A DNA stretch of 64,000 bases from Cytospora piceicola. Its lineage: Eukaryota > Ascomycota > Sordariomycetes > Diaporthales > Cytosporaceae. Under the pieces are notes generated by a model. The model did not search any database. It worked only from the letters and a program-made list of their open reading frames with translations, and was not told the origin of the DNA. Of the stretch, positions 56,115-64,000 are shown in pieces. The translations under genes and the position numbers were made by a program. The stretch spans positions 186,001-250,000 of the forward strand of contig JALQBC010000040.1 of NCBI GenBank assembly GCA_023375675.1. The letters run 5' to 3'. Within the stretch, counting starts at the first letter, position 1. Each line of letters opens with the position of its first letter.

Positions 56115-57555
56115 CTACAACTCATCCCGTACGCGGGCAGCCTCCTCTTGAGCTGGGTTGTGCTCGTACTCGCCCGAGGCCGGCACGAATACTTGTGCCT
56201 GGGCAGCCGGTTCCTCAAAGTCAGACTCGCCCTCGCCCTCGCCTTCACCCTCATCGCCCCCGACCTGCTCCTCGATCCTATCCACGATCCTCCCAACCTT
56301 GTCCATCATAGAATCCGGATCACCCTCCTGCCCCTCACTCGCGACCTTCCCTTCCGTTCTACCGCCGCCAGCAACCTCCACAGTAGGAACGGCACCCTCC
56401 TCCCCGACCCCGACGACCTTCGCGCCCCCCCTCTCATCCACCACACCCATACTAGCCCCCGCCGGCCTCCCACCAGCACCAGCACCACCAACCACCCCCA
56501 CGGCCGAGGACCCAGTCCTGAACACCAGCCGCACGGGGAACCAGACGAGCCACCACAGCGGGCCGTACAGGAACCTCCGGAACACGAGCCAGCCGAGCGT
56601 GGCCGCCAGCAGGTAGAAGGTGGTCTGCAGGTACCACGTGTCGCTCTTGGTGCTCCGCACCAGCACCCCGACCAGGTCCCTCGAGCTCCGCAGCATGTCG
56701 TCCACGCGCGAGTACCCCGTGCCCAGCCGCCGCACCTTCTGCGTCGACTCGGCCAGCCCCTCGCGCACCGCCATGGACCGCCCCAGCTCCGCCGTCACCG
56801 CCTGGTGCGCCCGCCGCAGCGACAGCGTCAGGTCGCTCGACGCCCCCACCACCGGGTCGTCGTAGCCCGCCGACGGGCCCTGGGCCCTCTGCGCGCCGCC
56901 GCGCCGCCGCGGGTGGTGGAGGGAGGGCGCCGGCGAGTTGGCGCCGGAGCGCGAGGGCGTCGGGGAGGAGGCGGCCCGGGTGTAGGACCGCAGGAGGAGC
57001 TCGCGCTCCAGCCGCCGGGCGGTCTCGAGGGTCCGGCGGGAGGTGAGCTGGGCCTTGTGGAAGTATGCGCGGGAGCTATACGGTGCGGGCAATTTGTTAG
57101 TCGGCGGTCCTTGTTTCCCATGATCTGGTATCAGAGCCCCTGTCTCCAACCGCCCCCCTCCCCCTTCACTCTCCGGGGAGTGGGCGTGGGCAACCGCGGG
57201 GCATGACATACCTCTTGACCTCCCCCTCCAGCCTGGCCAGGCCCTCCCGCAGCCTCTCCTTCCCCCTCGCGGCCTCGCTGCCCTCCTTGCCGCCCCGGAG
57301 GTCCGTGATCTCCTCGGCCAGGAGCTCCAGGTCCTCCTCCTCCTCGCGCAGGGCCTGGTTGATCTCGGCGCTCAGCTCCGCCGCGACGTTCTCGTCGTCG
57401 TCTTCGTCATCGTCGGCCCCGTCTCCGTCGCCGTGCGGCAGCGGCTCGGACCCCGGCTGGAACTTGAGGCTGGCGAGCCGGTCGATGAGCCCCTGGACTT
57501 GTGTGGTCGTTTCCTGGAGGGCGGTCAGGCGCTCCTGGAGGGAGTCGAAGGACAT
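56115..57555 (-). CDS. SEC20: SNARE Sec20, Golgi-to-ER retrograde transport
   Basis: Exons 57555-57212 and 57075-56115 (136-bp intron) give about 434 residues. The first exon is helical and acidic (LQERLTALQETTTQVQGLIDRL, coiled-coil heptads). The second exon carries the Sec20 domain: FHKAQLTSRRTLETARRLERELLL, then SSDLTLSLRRAHQAVTAELGRS and the SNARE-like SYSRVDDMLRSSRDLVG run. A membrane anchor follows (YLQTTFYLLAATLGWLVFRRF). The protein then continues for about 140 Gly/Glu-rich lumenal residues and ends in RDEL, an HDEL/KDEL-like ER-retrieval signal; yeast Sec20 is known to end in HDEL. Sec20 acts with Ufe1, Use1 and Sec22 and the Dsl1 tether. An Asn/Thr-poor, GC-rich middle linker (about 55 residues) is specific to this sequence. 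Confidence 0.85.
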
Positions 57556-58105
57556 CCTTGTTGTTCCTTTCTTTTTAGATGATTAATTTGTCTATCTCCA
57601 AGAGAAACCTCCGTCGGGGTTTCAAGAGCGCGACTGTCTTGTGGTTTGTTTTTATAAAAGAATCGAGTCGTTTCGTGTATATGGCATAGAAATGATGAGG
57701 GAGCGGGAAGCTGGCCTTTGTGCCTACCCAGACGTCACTTTCCAAGAATAAAGAGAGAGAGAGCGGCACGCTCAGGGGGTCGGTCAGGCAGGGGTGGTGT
57801 AGTTGTAACATAGGTGGCCCCAGCTCCACGGACTCGGCCGGCGGCAGGCCAGGCCAGGCCAGTCGCCAGTCTGCCAGTCTCGGCTAAGCTTGTCACCACC
57901 GCGGATTTTTGAACAGGCGCAATTGGACGACCATCACCAATTACCACCACTTGCTATTGCTACCATCACCACCACCACGACAGTCTCACGATACCCACGG
58001 GCCAGACGACCTTTCCAATTCCTCCCGGCATAATAACTAACTAATACGACCAACCCTCTCCGCCCCTCTCCCCCGTCCAACCCAAACCAACAAAAGCCGC
58101 CCAAG
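57556..58105. other. Divergent intergenic region (SEC20 / mL53 promoters)
   Basis: The two genes start from opposite strands, so both promoters lie here. CT-rich stretches precede 58106. No gene is seen. Confidence 0.4.
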
Positions 58106-58492
58106 ATGATTACCCGATTCATCACCGAGGTGAACACCAAGATCAACCCCTTCTCCGCCCAGTCCAAGTCCGCCCGGCTCTTCCTCACCAGCCTCCCCCC
58201 GGCGGCCCGTAGCCAGGGCATGCTCATCCAGACCAAGATGCTGGCGCGCACGGCGGCGGACAAGAACTCGTTGCAGGTCAAGTTCAGTAAGAACCCCCCG
58301 ACCCGGCCCGACCCGATTCAGCCCGATCACCGGGGGAATGATATGAGATAGCAGAGGGCTGACAACATTCCCACAGAGGATGGCAAATTACTAGACCTCG
58401 ACTGCGAGAACCTGGGCATCAAGTCGCTCATCGAGGAGTGCGATAGACACTCGCGAGCGCTGCAGAAGCAGGCCGATTTGGCTGATTCATAA
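58106..58492 (+). CDS. MRPL44: Mitochondrial large-subunit ribosomal protein mL53
   Basis: Exons 58106-58286 and 58377-58492 (90-bp intron; A+AG gives Lys) encode 98 residues. It matches the yeast Mrpl44/mL53 type: MITRFITEVNTKINPFSAQS, then SARLFLTSLPPAAR and the thioredoxin-like LQVKFKDGKLLDLDCENLGIK (quoted in part), ending in LQKQADLADS. The protein belongs to the large mitochondrial ribosomal subunit. The N-terminal residues probably serve as the import signal. The small size and clean splice are as expected for the family. Confidence 0.85.
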
Positions 58493-58948
58493 GTAAACAA
58501 TGAACGCGGGCTTAGCGGGTCGGAAATGGGGACGTTCGGAAGGGTTGTACGATATTTGGGACGCAGTGGCTACGATTTCATGCACGGAACGGCGTTCAGA
58601 ATAAAAACGGGCATCATCACGGATTGTCTAGGGGTATATGTATATCCTGGGTTCGGCACCATTGCACAGGCGAGGGCCTTGAAATAGAGAGAAAAAAAGC
58701 GGAAAAGCATTTCACACTGTTCATGGAACCATATTTTAATTTGTCTTCGGCTTTATCTTCGGCTTTTATGTATCCCGAGCTAACCATCCGAGAAATCAAA
58801 GCTTGACGCAACCCCCGAGAGCCAATCACTTTAGTTTTTTGGACTCCGCCGGGCTCGCGCTGGCCGGGTTGATGTTCTCCTTGCGGTCCATCTCAACCAG
58901 AGGGTCAATGGCAGACGCTAGTTTCACACAACGAGGGCTACCCGCAGT
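58493..58948. other. Convergent intergenic region
   Basis: 3' flanks of the mL53 and pyrophosphatase genes lie here. No gene is seen. Confidence 0.4.
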
Positions 58949-60141
58949 CTATGCGGAAGCACCGCTGATGAAGAACCACTTGTCTATAGAGGAGTCGATC
59001 TTCTCGGCGGGGAGCTCCTGGTTGGCAGGGATAGGAGGCAGCTGGTCGGCAGCGACACGGGCGGGGGAGTGGCTGACAGTCAGGTTGGTGCTACATATTA
59101 TCGGTTAGCAAATCGTAGTCAAGGGGGGGGGATGGAGACCCGTGGGTTGGGATACATACGTAGAGACACCGCCGGAGGGGGTCTTGCCAGTGATGAGCCT
59201 CTCCCAGGCCTCAGAGCACTCGTTGACAACGTCCATGGCGTACTCCCGGTTCTTGCACTCGCCGGTGAAAGCGAACTGGTTCTCGGGCTTTCCGTCGGGG
59301 ATCTTGTAGATACGGAACCACTCGTTGGTGGCGCGCAGAAGGCCGGGCAGGTGGCGCTCGACATCCTCAACGTCGTTGAGCTTGGAGGCAAGGGGGTCGT
59401 TGACGTCAATGACGATGACCTTCCAGTCAGTCTCCTCCTCGTCGAGAAGGGCCATGACACCGAGGACCTTGACCTGCTTGACCTGGCCGGTGTAGCCGAC
59501 GAGCTCGCCGATCTCGCAAACGTCGAGGGGGTCGTTGTCACCCTTGGCCTTGGTCTCGGGGTGGACAACGTTGGGGTCCTCCCAGGTCTAAAAGACACAC
59601 AGAGTGTTAGGAACATCATACTTCTCCTTTGGGAGAGTCAATTAGGGAGTAGCTATGACATACCTGGGGGAAGGCACCGTAGTTCCACAGGTAACCCTTG
59701 TGGGGGAAGCAGTTGCGGACGTAGCGGAGCTTGCCCTTCTTGATGTCCTGCTTGATGGGGTTGAGGAGCTCATCCTTGGAGATCTACAGTAAAAATATGT
59801 CAGCGACGTGTTCCCGCGGGTGGACAAAGTTGTTGATAAAAGACAGCCCTTCTTCTTCTCTCAATTGGCCAAGGGGTGGCAAACAGAAGTTCTTGCGAGA
59901 TTTACTATGCACGGGGCGGAAGGGGGCGGAATGGGGGGCGGAAGGGTTCGGAAGGGTAACTGACCTCAAGCTTGGCGTTGGTCCAGCGAGGAATCTCAAC
60001 AATCATGTTGAGGATGGTCTTGTCCTGGTTGGCATACAGGGGAATGTCGTGGAAGGGGGAGACGGGGACGCCATCCTTCTCGACGTAGACCCTGTGCTCG
60101 AGGGTGTGAGGGGCGGCGACCTTGCGGGTGGTGTAAGCCAT
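58949..60141 (-). CDS. IPP1: Inorganic pyrophosphatase (family I)
   Basis: Exons 60141-59965, 59783-59664, 59587-59160 and 59090-58949 give 288 residues, the length of yeast Ipp1. The enzyme hydrolyses pyrophosphate and drives biosynthetic reactions. Family marks run in order: [64 protein letters not shown], then [12 protein letters not shown], the Mg-binding DNDP motif, and [21 protein letters not shown]. All four junctions restore conserved sequence. The ATG at 60141 begins [11 protein letters not shown], the usual cytosolic start. An in-frame extension upstream is described under findings. Confidence 0.95.
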
Positions 60142-61442
60142 GTTGACTGGTGTTGATCTGGTTGAACCAGAAAGGTGACGGGCAATCTGGCCTGCTCGGA
60201 GGGACGAAATCTTGGAGGTGGTGATGAGATTGGTCCTGGATGGTGTTGTTGTTGTTGGTGTTGTGGATGGGAGGGAGGAGGTAGAGTTGAAATAAGGTCG
60301 ATTAGTTGACAACACAGAAGGCAAGGCCGATGAAGATTGTGGAGGGGTCGGCAGAGGGGCAGCAGCAGAACGGGTCCAGTCAGGGGTTGTTGCGGTTGCC
60401 CGTAGCGGGGCTCCGAGATTTCGATTTCGATTTCGCGAGACACTTGGTCCTGCACTTGGACCTGCACCACCTGCCCCAGCTTGACTGCGGCGTGACCCCA
60501 GCTCCAGTCTTTTCCCCCGGGCCAATGACGACTGTCTGGCGAGGCTTTCGTGCTGGAGTTGCGGTAAAGGGGCCAGGAGCTTGGGCCTGGACCGGACAAA
60601 GGCCCTCGAGGGTAAGGACTGCATTGATTCCTGTTGTGAGAGGAGACCAAAGGAGATGATCAACACAGCACAGGTTATACCTAGGTATACATATATATCT
60701 GTGAGGCTCTAGCGTCAGGCAATCAAGAAGGAAGGAAGAAGAAAAAGAACAAAGAAACCCTCTTGAGAGTCTTCGTCGTGCACTCGTCTGCGATTGAGAT
60801 GGCTGGTCGAGTTGGCAGTAGATCAAAAAGAGCAAGACAGATGATCCGATGCATTGATTTGTGGTGGAAGACTTGATTGAACTTGGCCGTGCAAACTTTC
60901 TCCCAGCGGATCACGGATTATTTTCGTGACCCCCTCTCTTTGCCCCTTGACCACCACATCAATACATAGTATATAACGCAGAGAATACCTCACTGTATAC
61001 CTAGGTACTTTATAGGTACGCGTACAACACAAGGTCATCAATTGCCCTTTTGTTTCTATTTTCATTTTTTATTAACACTCGTCAATCTCAAATTCCAATC
61101 CCTGTTGCAATGGCTACCTAATGCAGATAGATTTAGACTATATATATAAATCACAATCATCACACCAATAATCACCACACCGATAATCACCACGTCTCTC
61201 CTCTCCTCGTCAGGGTATCTACTGCTAGACTAAGGAAAGCATCTTCCCACTTATCGCTATCATTAGAGTTGCCGCGTCTCAAATCGTCCTACAATTAAGA
61301 GAGAGAGAGAGAGAGAGCACAGAACAAAGAAAAAGGAAAACCAAAAAGTAGAACAGTTCCATCCCCATCTGCTCCCCTCCTTCCATCCTTCCCGCATTCA
61401 TACCACCGAGTCCCCACCCCGCGGTGCAAACGCCCGGCCGCT
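60142..61442. other. Upstream region of IPP1 with in-frame extension, then 3' UTR of the C2 gene
   Basis: From 60624 to 60142 the minus strand stays open in frame with IPP1 (see findings). Perfect TACCTAGGTA palindromes lie at 60678-60687 and 60998-61007. From about 61080 the sequence is AT-rich and probably the 3' UTR of the minus-strand C2 gene. A (GA)n run lies near 61298-61316. Confidence 0.45.
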
Positions 61443-64000
61443 CTACCGCCGGGGCAGATTGCCGTGCAGGCCCCTCCCGAATGCGCCCCCAGGGCTGTTC
61501 CCGTACGCCCCGTTGCTGAACCCCTGGTGTATGCTCTGCCTCACGATCGCCGCCGCCGCCTGGCTCGCCGCCATCCTCTCCTTCTGCCGGTGCCTCTCGC
61601 GCAGGTAGCCCACGGCCTCGGGCCGCATCCTCAGGATCCGGAGGATCATGTCGTCCGACGGGTCCGCCTGCGCCTCCTTGCGCTTCTCCTCCTTGGCCCG
61701 CTTCATCGTGCCCAGGTTGCGCGACATCATGATGGACTTGCCGCGCCGGATCGTGCCCATGCTGCCGAACGCCCCCGCCCCCGAGTTGAACGTCGGCCCG
61801 AACGACGCCGGCGCTGACTGCCGGGAGGCTTGTTGCACCTGTTGCTGTGCGCGCTGCTGGGTGGCCGACACCATGCGCTCCGATGTGCGTATGAGCGTTT
61901 CGGTGGAGTCGAAGTACCAGAAGTTGAGCGAGACGAGTTCGTGCCACTTAGGAGACTTGAGAACCTCTGCCGGAACACCTAGTACCTCGCCGTCTTCGTC
62001 CTTGGCGTTGAAGAATTCAAACAGGAGCTCGAGCCACTTGTACACTATGTCTAGTTCGACTTGGGTAAGTGGCTTCTGCGTCGAAGGCTTGTCTGATAGC
62101 GGTGGCACCAGTAGGTTCTCAACCGCCATGAGTACCTCTTTCCAAAGCCGGGTCATGACAGCCAGCATCGTCGCTTCCGTCAGTGTCTGTTTCATGATAG
62201 CAAAGTTTTCATCGAAGTACCCGAAAAGTCCCTGGAGGGCGTTTTCGACGTCGGCCTGCGTCACAGGAGCAGCGGCAGTCTTCCTAGTCTTCCACATGTT
62301 CCCAATAGACGCAGCGATGCCACGGCTTAGCAAGTTTTTCAAGGCCTCATGCGAAAGCGAAGCATTGATAACATTTGTGAGCTAGAACGTATGTTAGCCA
62401 TGGTGTCATCGACCAAACAAGATGCGTGATCGAGCTTACCTTGTCCGTGACCTTGCGCACCATGTCTCGCTCCGTCCTCTTCAGGTGTCTGAAGGCTTTG
62501 CCAAAGTGGAATTGGATATCGTCCTTCTCGCCTTCCATGCTGACCCTGATCAGGAGCCTGCCCTGCGTGTCAAGGTCCAGCCAAAACTCCCTGGGCAAGT
62601 AGTCGCTAAAGTGAACGGGGTCGAGCTTCAACGAAGTCCGGCCAACGAAATCGTGGTCTCCGAACGTATCGTAGTCCCACAATGTTGCAATAACGTTGAC
62701 CGGTCCCGTGACCGTAACATCAACCGACTCATCCCAACGCGGGTTGAGGGTCCTGTTGACAACTCGAGTCTTGGCCAGGCGCTTCTGGTACTCGTCCACC
62801 AAGACGACATATGGGTCACTGTATCCGTTTGGATCGCAGGCCTTGATGTCTTCGGCCTCGACAACCTTGACAGTGAAGACGTACTTGTCTGGCTTGCGGT
62901 AAGCCTTCGGTCCTTCTTTGGCCTTCAAGACCTCGGCGCACTGCTCGACCTTCATCACCCTTTCTAGTTTGTCTAGTGATTGCATCGCATATTCAATGTT
63001 GTTCAACTTGACGAAAGACTATAGCAGCACGCGTGAGTAATTATTTGAACATGCACCTCGGAGATCATGAGTTTCTTACCTCTGGATAGAACTGGAAGGG
63101 TTCGATCTTGTCCTTTGTATTCCAGGCGTCCTTCGCCATCTGCATGAAACGTTCTTGGGTCGTCTTCTGAGCCGCTGCTAGTTCCTGGGCGGTTTGACGA
63201 TCCATTTCCTTGACAAATTTGCCCTCGACGATTTCGCAGTAGCGACCAATCCCAGCTGCGAACGTCTTGGCTAAAGCCGTCATGAACTTGGCATGATGGA
63301 CGTCGTCATCCCATTGAAGCTGGAAGATCTGGTCCACAGTCTGTATAAATAGCTGGAAGACGTCAACGATGGAAACGCTGTGCCGTTCGTCGTCCGTCGG
63401 TATGTTCTCCGGATGATTCGTCCTGACTTGAAACTCGTCCTGTTTGATAGCCTGCTCAACGAATTGTGTCATTCTCGTCTCTGCATCCTTGATCCAGCGC
63501 CAGACAAATTCTACCATGACACTCTCGACATGGAAGGCAAAGGGGACTCCTGGGAGGAACTGGATATGAATCTTGCGGATCTCGACCAACTCATTGTATA
63601 GGTCGAATCCGTCCTGAACATTGACCTCCTCACCGCGTTCCTTGGCTGCTACGACAATTGTCTCGATCAGGGCTTTGGCGTCCTCCTCAAAGCTGGGGAA
63701 TATGGTCTGCACCAGAACCGCAAAGGGAGATACACCCAGGATCTCGGGGTTCTTGGAATACTTTTTCTTGATCCTCGTACACAGCTTTGTGACTGCCCGG
63801 CCGAGACTAACGACGTGAGAGAAGTCCCAGTCTTCCTTGGCCTGGGGAACCTCCTTTTCCAGGAATCCATGATAGACATTTCCAGCCTGTTGCTTGAGGC
63901 CTTCGGTGAGCGTCTTGGCAAACTCATCCATGTCGTCTGGCCTCTCCGCGAACGCCGGATCACCGTATACATGGTTGAGTAACAGAGCCATGATCACACC
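61443..64000 (-). CDS. Munc13-like MHD-C2-MHD protein (Ync13-type), 5' part outside the window
   Basis: This is the 3' part of a larger gene whose 5' end lies beyond 64000. Exons here are 64000-63080 (open to the edge), 63018-62440 and 62381-61443 (61-bp and 58-bp introns). The order matches fungal Munc13 relatives: MHD-like helical region (DVFQLFIQTVDQIFQLQWDD), a single C2 domain (KYVFTVKVVEAEDIKACDPN, GYSDPYVVL, NPRWDESVDV, IATLWDYDTFGDHDFVG) with the Asp residues of calcium-type C2 loops, and a second MHD-like region (WKEVLMAVENLLVPPL). The C-terminal ~120 residues are Gln/Ala/Gly-rich with basic patches. Fungal Ync13 proteins act in exocytosis and cell-wall integrity at division; that role is inferred from the family. 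Confidence 0.88.

Overview
The window is fungal chromosomal DNA, most likely from a filamentous ascomycete (Pezizomycotina), and the gene content best fits a Sordariomycete. The reasons are genes on both strands with no operons, many short introns (mostly 50-90 bp, GTAAGT-like donors, YAG acceptors), and fungal families such as Pth11-like receptors, UstYa/DUF3328 proteins, HET domains and a fused pseudouridine-catabolism enzyme. Coordinates below come from splicing the frames by eye.

Left block (about 1-25 kb), conserved housekeeping genes: calnexin, methylmalonate-semialdehyde dehydrogenase, an F-box protein, a 1378-residue tail-anchored protein of unknown function, a small basic conserved protein, the SSU-processome WD40 protein Utp18, a GPI-anchored surface protein, a pseudouridine-phosphate glycosidase/PfkB kinase fusion, and a membrane-associated short-chain dehydrogenase.

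Middle block (about 25-53 kb), an accessory region. It opens with about 4 kb of AT-rich, gene-free DNA holding two inverted-repeat (MITE-like) elements. A secondary-metabolism-like neighbourhood follows: two UstYa/DUF3328 proteins, two FAD-linked oxidoreductases, a Pth11-like receptor, a prolyl-aminopeptidase-like hydrolase, an HSL-type esterase and a tiny secreted acidic peptide. The peptide has three tandem V-V/I-Y/W-P-D/E units and is divergently paired with the second UstYa gene. No PKS, NRPS or terpene synthase is present. UstYa-type proteins modify ribosomal peptides in the dikaritin pathways, so the peptide is the best candidate for an undescribed RiPP-like system here, although it lacks kexin sites. 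The right part of the block is a gene graveyard: a dead SDR, a second SDR fragment, a dead HET gene, and a DsbA/FrnE-like gene with a doubtful splice donor.

Right block (about 53-64 kb), conserved genes again: a phenol-2-monooxygenase-like flavoprotein, the SNARE Sec20 with a C-terminal RDEL, mitochondrial ribosomal protein mL53, inorganic pyrophosphatase with a possible mitochondrial N-terminal extension, and the 3' part of a Munc13-like C2 protein that runs off the window edge. I recognised no rRNA, tRNA or CRISPR array.
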